Shown piece by piece: positions 16,876-25,544 of a stretch of 64,000 nucleotides of DNA (positions are counted from its first letter, which is position 1; every line of letters begins with the position of its first letter). A program made the translations under genes and the position numbers. The stretch spans positions 62,001-126,000 of the forward strand of contig JAEKNX010000008.1 of NCBI GenBank assembly GCA_016839055.1, given 5' to 3'. Origin of the DNA: Spirochaetales bacterium (GTDB lineage: Bacteria > Spirochaetota > Spirochaetia > UBA9216). The notes under the pieces were generated by a model, which was not told where the DNA came from, did no database searches, and was given only the letters and a program-made list of their open reading frames with translations.

Positions 16876-19800
16876 GGAAGTTTTTCTTCTCGGCCCGCTG
16901 CATCTTTCCAATCCGTTCGAGAAAAACTTTTGCCGTTTCGTCATCTGGATCTGAGGCGGCAACCTTATCAAGCAGTTCCGCGGCTTTTTCAAATTCCCGG
17001 CGTGAGAATTTCATTATTGCCTCTTCAAAGTTAGTCTTCGTGCGGTTCTTATTTTCAAGTTTCTCACTGCTGTCAGAATCAAAAATCTCAAAAAGGGCTA
17101 CTGCCTTGTTCTTCCCCTTAACCTTGACCCGGCCGAGGAAGCGGAAGTTGTAGTCCATCGGATTCTCAAGCTTAACGAAGGTTTCCTGACTGATTACGAC
17201 ATTCGCCTTGTAGAGCTTGGTGACATCCTGAATACGGGACGCGAGATTAACCGCATCCGAGATTACTGTGCCCTGCATTCTCTTCTCATCACCTATAATC
17301 CCGAGAATCATGCTGCCGGTATGTATTCCTATTCCAATACCAATGGCCTTATAGCCACAGTTAGCCCTATGCCCGTTGTATACATTCACGTGCTCAATCA
17401 TCTCGGCGGCCGCAGCGAGGGCATCTTCAGGCTTGTAAGGAAAGAGAGCCATGATGGCATCTCCGATATACTTATCAACAAAGCCTCCGTTGTTAGTAAT
17501 CATCGGGCTGAAACGGCTAAGATAAGAGTTGATAAATTTGAAGTTTTCCTCTGGAGTCATGTTCTCGGACAGACTTGTAAAAGCCCGGATATCGACAAAA
17601 AGAATAGTCATCTCCCGCTGCACCTGATCCCCGAGGGCAACATCTACTATATTCTCCTGGCCCAGGGCTTTCAGGAATTCCGTGGGCACAAACCGGCTGT
17701 AAACGGTACTGATGCGTGAAAGCTGGAGGTGAGTATTCACCCTGGTCAAGAATTCCTCCTGAATATAGGGCCGAGTCAGAAAATCATTAGCTCCAGAGGT
17801 CAACCCCTCCATCATATCCGAGACATCTTCTTTATTTATAACAATGATAACCGGCAGTTCATCTTTTGAGAATTTCTCTCTAATTTTGAGGCAGACTTCA
17901 TAACCGCTCATATCTGGCAGCTTCACATCGATTATAACCAGATGAGGGGGATCTTCCTCCACCCTGCCAAGCAGATCCTTTCCGGAAATCATAGGAATAA
18001 CAGTATAGTTCATTGAAGCAAGCTGGGTCTTCAGGATCTGCAGCGCTTCAACATCCTTTCCCGCGACAAGAATCTCAATGTCTCGGTCCGAAGTAACCTC
18101 ATCAAAAACCGGCTGGAGATTAATGAGAGCATCTATCTCCAGAACTTCCTCATCAGTCAGCGGAGCCTCCCCGGTCCATAGAGGAAGTGAAAATGAATAT
18201 ATGAGCACATTCTCCTCAGTATCTATTCCAAGATCTTCGTCATGCAGCTCTATCAGCTTCTTCGCAATTGCCAGGCTGAGATCAGAGACATCCTTATTAT
18301 CAAGACTACTGCTCTGAGACTGTTCATACGCACTAAAAAGTTCGACAACAGTCTCAAGATCCAAATCAGAGCCTGTAACCCTCACGATAATTCTAACTTC
18401 CTCTTCAGAAATATCGGTTCTTATCTGCACATCACCGGAGTCTATATGACGGACGGAATTACTGACTATATTATAGAGAATCTGCTCAATCCGCTGTTCA
18501 TCGGCCGCAACCCTCGGAGTATCACGGGTTACCTCGTTGGACAATGTCTTATCATGCACTGCCACAAGGGCTTCACAGCTGTTCAGAACCTTATGGGTAA
18601 TCTGAAACAAATCGACAGCGGTTATGTTGAGATTCAGGGAATTATCCCGGATACTCGAGAAATCGAGTATATCATTCACCATATTAGAGAGCCTGATGCC
18701 GTTCGACACAATCAAAGAGGAATTGGCAATCTGCTCTGAATTAAGCGGTCCGATAGAGCCCCTAAGCAGGCCTTCGCCCAGTTCGACAATATTCCTGATA
18801 GGCCGGTATAGTTCAATCGAATTTCTTGAGAAAAAGCTTTCTTTCTGATTCGAAAGCGCTGTAAATTTATTATAAGTTTCTTCGGCAAACCGGTTATCCG
18901 CAAGACCATCCATTATTAACCGGTATGTCTGCTGAGCCGCAAAAACAATGAGCCCCGCAAAGACTAAACGCACTGACGCAATCAGTCCGATTGAGAAAAG
19001 AATGTCATTAAGCATGCACAGAGCCATTATAGAAAAACTGATTAAAGTGAGTTTTGACGCATATCTGCCATTCCGAACGGCGAAGATCATGCATATAATA
19101 AGATAAACCGCACAGACCACCCTCAGTCCGGTATAAATGAAAACCATATACCGCATTAAATTCAGCGGCAGAACAAAAACAAGAACGAGGGCCGCGATTG
19201 ATACAATCTCGACAAACTTAATAACTGGTCGATGAACTTCATCAGGAAAAAGCGATTTCATATAATTAAGCATGACAGGAAAGGCAAGAACAAGGAAAAA
19301 CCCCTCCATTCTGAAAATTAAATTCGCGGTGAACATCGGCAGCAGGTATGAAACAACTACTCTGCCGGTAAAAAGAGCGTAGAACGAATAGATTAGCATA
19401 TACACAAAAAAGAACATGCTGTACGGATATTTGCGCTGATAAAAATAATTAAAGAGATGAATCATCGCGAATGAAAATAGAATAAAAATAATTAGAGACT
19501 CAAAAGCTTTCCCCTGATGGGCTCCGAACTCAACATCAGCATACCGGCCGTATGTCAGCCAAGTCATCATGCTTCCGCCATAGAAATGTACGGAATTGGA
19601 AACCTGAATGAGAATGTCGAGCTCATCAGTATCCTGCTCAAACGGGACTACCCGCGCCCTTATGAATGACAGCTCTTCGCAGTCTTCAGACGGTTTGCCG
19701 CAGATCGATATTTTTTCACCATTTATCCAGAGATTATATGCCGAATATATCGGATTGATAAGCAGAGCATTAAAGCCTTTCATCTGGGCGGTATTCAAAC

Positions 19801-20059
19801 TCAGCTGCCAGTAATAATTACCGGTTCCGAATCTCCCGGGTTCGAGATCAACAGGATTTTCGAGTTCTCTATCGGTATACGCCTGCCACCCGCTGTCAAG
19901 TTTTAGAGTAGTTCCATCTGCCGGACTGTAGATCATTTCAGCACCGGTGTCATCTTTCATTGAAACAGAGCTGGTAAGAAAAGAATACCCAAATGTTCCA
20001 ACGAGAAGAACGATAAATAAACTCGCGACTATAAAAATAATTCTTTTATCATTAATCAT
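16862..20059 (-). CDS. 7TMR-DISM receptor / pseudo-histidine kinase / receiver / adenylate cyclase
   Basis: A 1065-residue membrane sensor. Order: signal anchor (about 8-28), extracytoplasmic DISM-type beta domain (45-180), seven helices (185-385), histidine-kinase-like region (400-630), receiver (660-775), class III cyclase (810-990) and a TPR-like tail (1010-1055). The H-box reads 'FFSRNSIELYRPI', so the phosphorylated His is Ile415, and the glycine boxes are eroded; this part is probably a pseudokinase. The receiver keeps its phosphoacceptor Asp711 but lacks the acidic pair ('VAGKD') and has Arg for the conserved Lys. The cyclase keeps metal ligands Asp823 and Asp867, adenine-selective Lys863/Asp935, and Asn938/Arg942, so it should make cAMP. 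The ATG at 20059 lacks a ribosome site and has TATAAT 11 bases upstream. Confidence 0.9.
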   Translation of the reverse strand: MINDKRIIFIVASLFIVLLVGTFGYSFLTSSVSMKDDTGAEMIYSPADGTTLKLDSGWQAYTDRELENPVDLEPGRFGTGNYYWQLSLNTAQMKGFNALLINPIYSAYNLWINGEKISICGKPSEDCEELSFIRARVVPFEQDTDELDILIQVSNSVHFYGGSMMTWLTYGRYADVEFGAHQGKAFESLIIFILFSFAMIHLFNYFYQRKYPYSMFFFVYMLIYSFYALFTGRVVVSYLLPMFTANLIFRMEGFFLVLAFPVMLNYMKSLFPDEVHRPVIKFVEIVSIAALVLVFVLPLNLMRYMVFIYTGLRVVCAVYLIICMIFAVRNGRYASKLTLISFSIMALCMLNDILFSIGLIASVRLVFAGLIVFAAQQTYRLIMDGLADNRFAEETYNKFTALSNQKESFFSRNSIELYRPIRNIVELGEGLLRGSIGPLNSEQIANSSLIVSNGIRLSNMVNDILDFSSIRDNSLNLNITAVDLFQITHKVLNSCEALVAVHDKTLSNEVTRDTPRVAADEQRIEQILYNIVSNSVRHIDSGDVQIRTDISEEEVRIIVRVTGSDLDLETVVELFSAYEQSQSSSLDNKDVSDLSLAIAKKLIELHDEDLGIDTEENVLIYSFSLPLWTGEAPLTDEEVLEIDALINLQPVFDEVTSDRDIEILVAGKDVEALQILKTQLASMNYTVIPMISGKDLLGRVEEDPPHLVIIDVKLPDMSGYEVCLKIREKFSKDELPVIIVINKEDVSDMMEGLTSGANDFLTRPYIQEEFLTRVNTHLQLSRISTVYSRFVPTEFLKALGQENIVDVALGDQVQREMTILFVDIRAFTSLSENMTPEENFKFINSYLSRFSPMITNNGGFVDKYIGDAIMALFPYKPEDALAAAAEMIEHVNVYNGHRANCGYKAIGIGIGIHTGSMILGIIGDEKRMQGTVISDAVNLASRIQDVTKLYKANVVISQETFVKLENPMDYNFRFLGRVKVKGKNKAVALFEIFDSDSSEKLENKNRTKTNFEEAIMKFSRREFEKAAELLDKVAASDPDDETAKVFLERIGKMQRAEKKNFLTSL

Positions 20060-20070
20060 ATCAGTTTTTG

Positions 20071-20076
20071 ATTATA
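20071..20076 (-). promoter_or_regulatory. -10 box of the receptor-cyclase gene
   Basis: A perfect TATAAT on the minus strand, 11 bases before the ATG at 20059. The predicted leader is only about four bases and has no Shine-Dalgarno sequence. Confidence 0.45.
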
Positions 20077-20100
20077 TACTTGATAGTAAAGACTTTCCAC

Positions 20101-20129
20101 TTGAAAAGATTTTTTCTGTTCATTATTCT
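20101..20129 (+). promoter_or_regulatory. Promoter of the phosphoribosyltransferase gene
   Basis: TTGAAA, 17-base spacer, TATTCT, followed by a leader of about 25 bases with GGAG before the ATG at 20161. Confidence 0.5.
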
Positions 20130-20160
20130 GTCGTCAACCTAATCACCCACGGAGCATGTA

Positions 20161-20670
20161 ATGTCGACGGAAGAAAAAATATACTTCACTTACAATCAGA
20201 TTCACAATACCATCCAGAAACTCTCAAAGCAAATAATTGCTTCCGGATACGATCCTGACCTTATAGTTGCCATCGGCACCGGCGGCTTCATCCCGGCGCG
20301 AATAATTAAAACCTATATAAGCAAGCCTATTTTAACAGTCGGGCTCAGACTATACGACGCAAACAACAAACCAAAGGCTGCTCCCGAAAAGATTCAGTGG
20401 ATTGATGAAGTTGAAAAGAAACTGAAAGGGAAAAAGATCCTGCTCGTTGATGAGGTTGATGACTCAAGGGTTACCCTGGAGTACTGCCTGAGAGAACTTC
20501 TAAGTGATGAACCGGCCGAAATTGCGGTAGCGGTCCTTCATAACAAGAATAAAGAAAAACGGGGCACTATTCCCGAAGAAGTTAAACAATACTGGGCCGG
20601 TGAAGAGCTCGAGGACAAATGGATCTGCTACCCCTGGGATGCTGTTGATATAGACAAGCACGGCCTTTAA
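20161..20670 (+). CDS. Purine phosphoribosyltransferase (xanthine/hypoxanthine type)
   Basis: A 169-residue type I phosphoribosyltransferase. The PRPP-binding loop is 'KILLVDEVDDSRVTLEYCLREL' (about residues 96-117), and the fold start 'PDLIVAIGTGGFIPARII' is characteristic. The C-terminal 'WICYPWDAVDIDKH' resembles yeast Xpt1 and bacterial XGPRT-like enzymes that salvage guanine, xanthine or hypoxanthine. 'DEVDDS' replaces the commoner 'DDVxxTG' loop, as in that subgroup. It is cytosolic. It could process purines brought in by the BMP-type transporter at 29-34 kb, though the two are not adjacent. Confidence 0.87.
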   Translation: MSTEEKIYFTYNQIHNTIQKLSKQIIASGYDPDLIVAIGTGGFIPARIIKTYISKPILTVGLRLYDANNKPKAAPEKIQWIDEVEKKLKGKKILLVDEVDDSRVTLEYCLRELLSDEPAEIAVAVLHNKNKEKRGTIPEEVKQYWAGEELEDKWICYPWDAVDIDKHGL

Positions 20671-20770
20671 ACGAAATAAAAGAAATTCTTAAAAATCCAT
20701 ATTTTCTGTAACCATTACCAATTCCCTGACTCTAATGGATAAATATTTATTCCTAAGAGAGGTTAACAAA

Positions 20771-21208
20771 ATGGAACAAAACTTACTAAAAGCATCTGCA
20801 GTACTGCTCAACCAGAAAGCGAAATTTAGATGCAGTGTCAACGGAAAACCACCAATCATATCAGATTATACTCCTCCCCATGGGGACGGAGAAGGCTACA
20901 CATCACTCGAGCTGATGCTGCTGAGTCTTGCATCCTGTTTTGCATCAACTGTAAAATTCATCCTGACAGGACCAATGAAAAAGACAGTCTCTGCAATTAA
21001 TGCAACAGCCAAGGGAGAAAGGCGAAGGGAGCACCCGACCTGCTTTGAGAAAATCGAACTTTTTCTTGATATTAATGCTGACTGCCTGCGAGCAGAGGAG
21101 TTAGAAAATGTGATCAATGCAGCTGAAGAATCAATCTGCCCGGTTTATGCAATGCTCCGGGGAAATGTTGAAATCGTGGTAAAATATAAAATCAAAGAGA
21201 AGGTATAG
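20771..21208 (+). CDS. OsmC/Ohr-family protein
   Basis: A 145-residue protein from the ATG at 20771, which has AGAGGT eight bases upstream; the track start at 20735 has none. The fold signature includes 'KFRCSVNGKPPIISDYTPPHGDGEGYTSLELMLLSLASCFASTVKFIL' with the first active-site cysteine, and 'AAEESICPVYAMLRGNVEIVVKY' with the second. OsmC/Ohr proteins reduce organic hydroperoxides with this pair of thiols; this variant is closer to OsmC-like than to Ohr. The stop abuts the DUF3795 gene (one base apart), and the two likely form one transcript. Confidence 0.88.
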   Translation: MEQNLLKASAVLLNQKAKFRCSVNGKPPIISDYTPPHGDGEGYTSLELMLLSLASCFASTVKFILTGPMKKTVSAINATAKGERRREHPTCFEKIELFLDINADCLRAEELENVINAAEESICPVYAMLRGNVEIVVKYKIKEKV

Positions 21209-21209
21209 C

Positions 21210-21740
21210 ATGGATAAGTTAAATGAAAATACAATTCAACCGAAACTCAAGACAGCGGCAGTCTGCGGACTATTCTGCCCCTCCTGCAGCCTGTATATTG
21301 CCACTAAGGAAGAACCGGCAAGACTTGAGCTGTTAATACAGAATTTCGGTCGACCAAAAGAAGAACTACAGTGTGAGGGCTGCAGATCGGATAAGCTATC
21401 ATTCTACTGCAGAACATGCGTAATGAAAAAATGCACCGCAGAACGAGGCTTTGAATTCTGCAGCGAATGCGGCGACTATCCCTGTAAAGACATCAAGGCT
21501 TTTCAGGAAGAAATGCCGCACAGGGCTGAATTATGGAACTCGCTTGAGCAGATTAAGGCTGAGGGCTGGAAAAACTGGTTTGCTTATATGACGGCGATGA
21601 CGTCCTGTCATAAATGCGGCACAATCAACTCCGCATACGAACCTGTCTGCCGAAGTTGCGGAGGGCAACCTTCAAGCAACTATGCAGAAAAGCATAAAGA
21701 TCTGATTGCCGCCCATATTAATAAGCTGAAAAAACCTTAA
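21210..21740 (+). CDS. DUF3795 cysteine-rich protein
   Basis: A 176-residue protein with the DUF3795 opening 'AAVCGLFCPSCSLYIATKEE' and then 'LQCEGCRSDKLSFYCRTCVMKKCTAERGFEFCSECGDYPCKDIKAFQEEMPH'. Several CxxC pairs suggest bound zinc. A C-terminal zinc ribbon is added: 'CHKCGTINSAYEPVCRSCGG' (about residues 135-155). The function of the family is unknown. It is immediately downstream of the OsmC gene. Its last four bases overlap the stop of the convergent sigma factor gene. Confidence 0.86.
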   Translation: MDKLNENTIQPKLKTAAVCGLFCPSCSLYIATKEEPARLELLIQNFGRPKEELQCEGCRSDKLSFYCRTCVMKKCTAERGFEFCSECGDYPCKDIKAFQEEMPHRAELWNSLEQIKAEGWKNWFAYMTAMTSCHKCGTINSAYEPVCRSCGGQPSSNYAEKHKDLIAAHINKLKKP

Positions 21741-22522
21741 GCTCCAAGGATACGGAGTTTTCCTTCAGATTTAAACCTTTTAACCCTGGTAATGAAATCA
21801 TCATGGTCGGGAGCTTTTACCTGATTATTATACATATTATCTATCTGCAGGATTACAGACATTTCGGCCGAATAGTCTCTAACAGCGGCCTTTTCACTAT
21901 TCTCAATTACTTCAATATCGTAGAGGATGTCTTTTCGATCATTCGCCACTATGAATCCGGCATATGAACGGCAATCGCAGATGGAACCGGGATGAATCAG
22001 CGAGCATCGGTCATTCATGTGTTCCTGTGCAATTTTGCGGGCCCTGTGAAGATTCACTTTTACCGCACTTTCCCCGATTTCCAGAATTTCAGCGGTTTCC
22101 GAGGTAGAAAAACTCAGCATAACCCGTAGGGTATATACGGCGCGATATTTTGACGGCATACAGTTCATAAACATCTGAAGACAGGTTTCACGCGTCAGCG
22201 CAGTCAGCACTTCATCCTCAACACGTCCGAAACTGTTTATGTGACCATAAAAATCCTGCTGACTGATGCCGTGCTCCTCAGTATACTCTATTACAGGCAG
22301 CTTTCGGCATTCTCTGTAAAAACGTTTAGCCGTATTAAGCACTATCCTATACAGCCAGGTATAAACTGAGCTTTGGTTCCTGAATTTCTCATAAGCCTTA
22401 TAGGCGTTAATGAAAGCTGACTGCATAACATCCTCAGAATCTTCCCTATTCCCGGTCATCCGGAATGCTAGGGTGTAGAGCCTCTGGTAGTGCTGTTTAT
22501 AGATTGAATCAAAATCTGTCAT
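21737..22522 (-). CDS. ECF-type sigma factor with long C-terminal extension
   Basis: An RNA polymerase sigma-70 family protein of about 261 residues. Region 2 is 'DFDSIYKQHYQRLYTLAFRMTGNREDSEDVMQSAFINAYKAYEKFRNQSSVYTWLYRIVLNTA'; region 4 is 'CLQMFMNCMPSKYRAVYTLRVMLSFSTSETAEILEIGESAVKVNLHRARKIAQEHM'. ECF factors normally end there. This one continues for about 85 residues, starting 'CSLIHPGSICDC', a cysteine cluster that might bind metal or sense redox state. I prefer the ATG at 22522 over the track GTG at 22540; neither has a good ribosome site. No anti-sigma gene is adjacent. It is divergent from the PerR-controlled rubrerythrin. Confidence 0.9.
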   Translation of the reverse strand: MTDFDSIYKQHYQRLYTLAFRMTGNREDSEDVMQSAFINAYKAYEKFRNQSSVYTWLYRIVLNTAKRFYRECRKLPVIEYTEEHGISQQDFYGHINSFGRVEDEVLTALTRETCLQMFMNCMPSKYRAVYTLRVMLSFSTSETAEILEIGESAVKVNLHRARKIAQEHMNDRCSLIHPGSICDCRSYAGFIVANDRKDILYDIEVIENSEKAAVRDYSAEMSVILQIDNMYNNQVKAPDHDDFITRVKRFKSEGKLRILGA

Positions 22523-22645
22523 AGTGTAATTTTCTTTCACGAGGCAGGATGGTCCATTTTCATATAGAGTCTTCCTTTTTCAAGTCCGGCATCGGATGCT
22601 TGGAACATTTCATATGACCATTTTACACTAATTTTAGAATTTCTG

Positions 22646-22674
22646 TTGACAAAAATATCATCGTGATCAATACT
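22646..22674 (+). promoter_or_regulatory. Promoter of the rubrerythrin-perR unit
   Basis: TTGACA at 22646, 17-base spacer, AATACT at 22669-22674. The PerR-type palindrome begins directly after the -10 box, so a bound repressor would cover the transcription start. Confidence 0.5.
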
Positions 22675-22693
22675 AATTGTAATAATTACAATT
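22675..22693. promoter_or_regulatory. PerR/Fur-type operator
   Basis: AATTGTAAT-A-ATTACAATT is a perfect 9-1-9 palindrome that closely matches the Per box pattern (TTATAATnATTATAA). It lies between a TTGACA promoter and a peroxide-defence gene, and a PerR-type regulator is encoded two genes on. Confidence 0.85.
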
Positions 22694-22724
22694 TTATAAC
22701 CATTATAAACAGGAGAGAAACTCT

Positions 22725-23270
22725 ATGAAGAAATTTGTATGTTCAGTATGTGGATATAGTCATGTGGGCGAAGAAGCACCGGCAAAATGTCCTCAATGCG
22801 GCGCGGCTAGAGAAAAATTCAATGAACAGATAGCGGGAGCCGAACTTGTATGGGCCGACGAGCATAGAATCGGTGTGGCACAGGGCCTGGATGCGGAAAT
22901 CGTTCAGGGTTTAAAAGATAACTTTATGGGAGAATGCACCGAAGTAGGCATGTACCTCGCGATGAGCAGACAGGCTGACAGAGAAGGATTTCCTGAAGTT
23001 GCCGAAGCTTACAAGAGAATTGCCTTCGAAGAAGCCGAACACGCTTCAAAATTCGCCGAACTTCTGGGCGAGGTTGTTTCACCTGACACCAAGAAAAACC
23101 TCGAACTCAGAGTCGCCGCCGAACACGGCGCAACCCAGGGTAAACTCGAGTTGGCTAAAAGAGCAAAAGAACTCGGATACGACGCGATTCATGATACTGT
23201 TCATGAGATGTGTAAAGACGAAGCCCGCCACGGTTCAGCCTTCCAGGGGCTTCTTAAGAGATACTTCTAA
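22725..23270 (+). CDS. Reverse rubrerythrin / NADH peroxidase
   Basis: A 181-residue non-haem iron peroxidase. The N-terminal rubredoxin-like zinc/iron site comes first ('CSVCGYSH', '[11 protein letters not shown]'). A four-helix ferritin-like domain follows with two ExxH di-iron motifs ('[13 protein letters not shown]' and '[12 protein letters not shown]'). The rubredoxin-first order is the 'reverse rubrerythrin' arrangement of anaerobes, which reduces hydrogen peroxide using electrons from NADH via partner proteins. Start ATG with GGAGAG upstream. It is controlled by a clear PerR-type operator, with the regulator encoded 59 bases downstream. Confidence 0.93.
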   Translation: MKKFVCSVCGYSHVGEEAPAKCPQCGAAREKFNEQIAGAELVWADEHRIGVAQGLDAEIVQGLKDNFMGECTEVGMYLAMSRQADREGFPEVAEAYKRIAFEEAEHASKFAELLGEVVSPDTKKNLELRVAAEHGATQGKLELAKRAKELGYDAIHDTVHEMCKDEARHGSAFQGLLKRYF

Positions 23271-23329
23271 TCAATTCAGATATACCGGCTTCATCACATA
23301 AGATGCGGCCGGGACATTGAGGGCAAATA

Positions 23330-23725
23330 ATGGCAACAGCAGAACTGCTTAGAGAACACGATGTAAAACCGACAATAGTCCGGTTGAAGATATATGATTA
23401 TCTAATTACGCAAAAGAACCATCCGACCGCCGATACTGTATACAAATCACTCCTCGGTGAAATGCCCACCCTTTCTAAAACATCGGTCTATAATACCATG
23501 GATCTTTTTGCTGAAAAAAATCTAATTCAGGCAATTACGATTGAAGAAAACGAAACCAGATTTGACGCGGACACCTCCGACCACGGCCACTTCAAATGCA
23601 TAAACTGCGGAGAGGTATTCGACTTCAATGTTGATTTATCTGAAATGATGCACAGTCTTCCGAAAGATTTCAGCATTAAAGAGCGTCATGTTTATTTCAA
23701 AGGAACATGCCCCGCCTGCAGCTGA
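23330..23725 (+). CDS. perR: Fur-family peroxide regulator, PerR type
   Basis: A 131-residue Fur-family repressor. The winged helix spans about residues 10-75 ('TLSKTSVYNTMDLFAEKNLIQ'). The metal-binding part has 'TRFDADTSDHGHFKC' with the Asp and His ligands typical of the regulatory iron site, 'FDFNVDL' with an Asp where Fur proteins usually have Glu, and structural zinc cysteines 'CINCG' and 'CPACS'. Those features favour PerR over Fur. It follows the rubrerythrin gene, whose promoter holds a matching operator, so peroxide oxidation of PerR would release both genes. Confidence 0.88.
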   Translation: MATAELLREHDVKPTIVRLKIYDYLITQKNHPTADTVYKSLLGEMPTLSKTSVYNTMDLFAEKNLIQAITIEENETRFDADTSDHGHFKCINCGEVFDFNVDLSEMMHSLPKDFSIKERHVYFKGTCPACS

Positions 23726-23735
23726 AAGAAACCAG

Positions 23736-24632
23736 TCAGCGGCGCTTTTTCAGCTGTACAAGAACTGCACCCGCCGATGCGACAACCATTCCTGCAATCT
23801 TGAACGCAGTCAGCTCCTCGCCGAGAAAGAACCAGGCAAGGACTGCAATCTGAATCAGCATGGTTCCGTTTATTACACTCGATTCCATCGCGGTCAATGT
23901 CCGGAGGGTCCTGTTCCAGAGAGTAAAAGCAAAGGCAGTGTTTACGGCAGCGAGCCAGATTAAGGCAAGCCAGGACGAAGGAGATAGACGCGGAAATCCG
24001 TCCCGAATTATTCCAGCCGAAGTCAAAATCACCGAGCCTATTCCCATACTGACCACGGTAATGGTGAGAGGACTCAAGGTCTTTCGGCTGTTTAGCCTGC
24101 GTCCGAGAACGGATGAAAACGCATTGGCAAGCACCCCGAGAGCCATAACAGCAATCCCCTTCCCTTGAGCCGAGACTGAAGCTGATGGAAAAAAGAAAAT
24201 TCCTGTTCCCCCAAGAAACAGAAGAATGCCGCCAATTTGCCTGAGTGAAGGTCTCTCCTTCAGAACAACTGCTCCGAGGGCAACCACAACAAGCGGTGTA
24301 AAATTGAGCATCAGGCTGACAGTCGCGGAAGGAAGAAGCGACAGACCGACAAACTGCGCACCCTGGGTTATCACATAGAAGGTCAATCCGAGCAGCAGCA
24401 GATTAAGCCAGGTGGCTCTGTTAATCGATCCCAGCTCTACCCGGTATTTCCTGCCCGACAGAAAGGGAAGCAGGCAGACTGAAGCCATGAGATATCTGAG
24501 ACCCGCAAAGGTGAGCGGAGGGATTTCAATAAGCATCTTTTTTATAATGACAAAGGAGGTCGACCATAAAAATGTAACAAGAAGCGCCTGAAGGACGGCA
24601 AAAGTGTGATGCTTTTCCTCTTGACTCGCCAT
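23736..24632 (-). CDS. DMT-superfamily (EamA) transporter
   Basis: A membrane protein of 298 residues with ten predicted helices in two EamA repeats (about 8-140 and 152-290). The first repeat is 'ALLVTFLWSTSFVIIKKML' and the second contains 'LANAFSSVLGRRLNSR' and 'LLAWFFLGEELTAFKIAGMVVASAGAVLVQ'-like segments. The track counts an upstream TTG; I prefer the following ATG at 24632. It begins immediately after the AraC stop codon, so the two form an operon. The substrate is unknown. It is only distantly similar in sequence to the DMT protein at 219-1154. Confidence 0.87.
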   Translation of the reverse strand: MASQEEKHHTFAVLQALLVTFLWSTSFVIIKKMLIEIPPLTFAGLRYLMASVCLLPFLSGRKYRVELGSINRATWLNLLLLGLTFYVITQGAQFVGLSLLPSATVSLMLNFTPLVVVALGAVVLKERPSLRQIGGILLFLGGTGIFFFPSASVSAQGKGIAVMALGVLANAFSSVLGRRLNSRKTLSPLTITVVSMGIGSVILTSAGIIRDGFPRLSPSSWLALIWLAAVNTAFAFTLWNRTLRTLTAMESSVINGTMLIQIAVLAWFFLGEELTAFKIAGMVVASAGAVLVQLKKRR

Positions 24633-24635
24633 CAA

Positions 24636-25544
24636 CTACAAGCCTTGAGAGACCGAATGTCCACGTTCGACCTTCAATTGGAACATATTTTTACGCTTAT
24701 AACGTTTTCTATACTGCCTCGGCGTCTGCTTCGTCTCTATAGAAAACTGTCGGTTAAAATTAGAAAGATTATTAAATCCGACCTGAAAACAAATTGCATT
24801 AATAGGCATATCGGTCTGAATAAGAGATTTACATGCGGCGTTAATCCTGACAGCATTTAGATACTTAATAAATGTAGTATTCATGGTCCTCCTGAATAAC
24901 CTGCACAATGAAGGCACACTTAAATTGGCCACATCAGCTGCATCGCATAGAGAAATATCCTCATAATAATTCTGAAAAACAAGCTGCCTCACCTTCTCTA
25001 TTTCAGTAAGTTCAGCAAGAGGCTGTTCACCGGATTCCGAATCCGCATAAAGGATCTTATCCTCTTCATCCTTGCTCAACAGGTCAATTATCTTAAGAAG
25101 ATCTATAAATCCAGGCAGCCCGAAGTCCTCTTCTAGAGAAGTAATTATTTCCAAAACGGCCGTCGTTGTCTTTAAGGAAAACAAAATGCCGTCCCTGGCC
25201 CTTTTAAAAAGCCGATAAACTGGGGGAAACTCATTCCGGGACAGATGCTCCAGGCCTATCCGGCTCTTTGAAAACTGAATTATCACCGATTCAAAGAAGG
25301 CTCCGCTCTGATCCAGATCAGAAGCAAAAGCATGGGGAACATCAGGACCTATGAGGACCATATGAAGGTTTTCATAATCGACAACATTTCTTCCGACAAA
25401 CAACTGCCCACTACCGCGCATTATCAGGGTAATTTCATACTCATGATGATAATGCCAGTCGAAATACAGCCTTCGCCCAACCCTTTTCTGAAAATAAAAA
25501 GGCAGGCCGGGAGAAGGATAGACTTTTTCAAATTTCGCATCCAT
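24636..25544 (-). CDS. AraC-family transcriptional regulator
   Basis: A 302-residue regulator with an N-terminal cupin sensor ('FDWHYHHEYEITLIMRGSGQLFVGRNVVDYENLHMVLIGPDVPHAF', about 28-75) and a C-terminal pair of helix-turn-helices ('DISLCDAADVANLSVPSLCRLFRRTMNTTFIKYLNAVRI' and 'INAICFQVGFNNLSNFNRQFSIETKQTPRQYRKR'). The 'HYHHEYE' cupin pattern is typical of sugar-sensing members. It is divergent from the sugar ABC operon at 25703, so control of that operon is the natural inference. It shares a transcript with a DMT transporter. Confidence 0.92.
   Translation of the reverse strand: MDAKFEKVYPSPGLPFYFQKRVGRRLYFDWHYHHEYEITLIMRGSGQLFVGRNVVDYENLHMVLIGPDVPHAFASDLDQSGAFFESVIIQFSKSRIGLEHLSRNEFPPVYRLFKRARDGILFSLKTTTAVLEIITSLEEDFGLPGFIDLLKIIDLLSKDEEDKILYADSESGEQPLAELTEIEKVRQLVFQNYYEDISLCDAADVANLSVPSLCRLFRRTMNTTFIKYLNAVRINAACKSLIQTDMPINAICFQVGFNNLSNFNRQFSIETKQTPRQYRKRYKRKNMFQLKVERGHSVSQGL

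Noticed and set aside
16369-16992. 207-codon minus-strand ORF opposite DUF72
   Set aside because: Would lie antisense to a clear DUF72 protein and overlap the end of the cyclase gene in another frame; no family pattern.
18242-18739. 165-codon plus-strand ORF inside the receptor-cyclase gene
   Set aside because: Antisense shadow of a clearly recognised 1065-residue protein; no ribosome site or family resemblance.
16862-20059. Calling the large receptor an active hybrid histidine kinase
   Set aside because: The phosphorylated histidine is replaced by isoleucine and the glycine boxes are degenerate, so kinase activity is not supported.
23719-23756. CAGCTGAAA / TTTCAGCTG inverted repeat between perR and the DMT gene as a bidirectional terminator
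   Set aside because: The arms are centred on the self-complementary CAGCTG, lie inside both coding ends and have a 20-base loop without a clean U-tract; not convincing.
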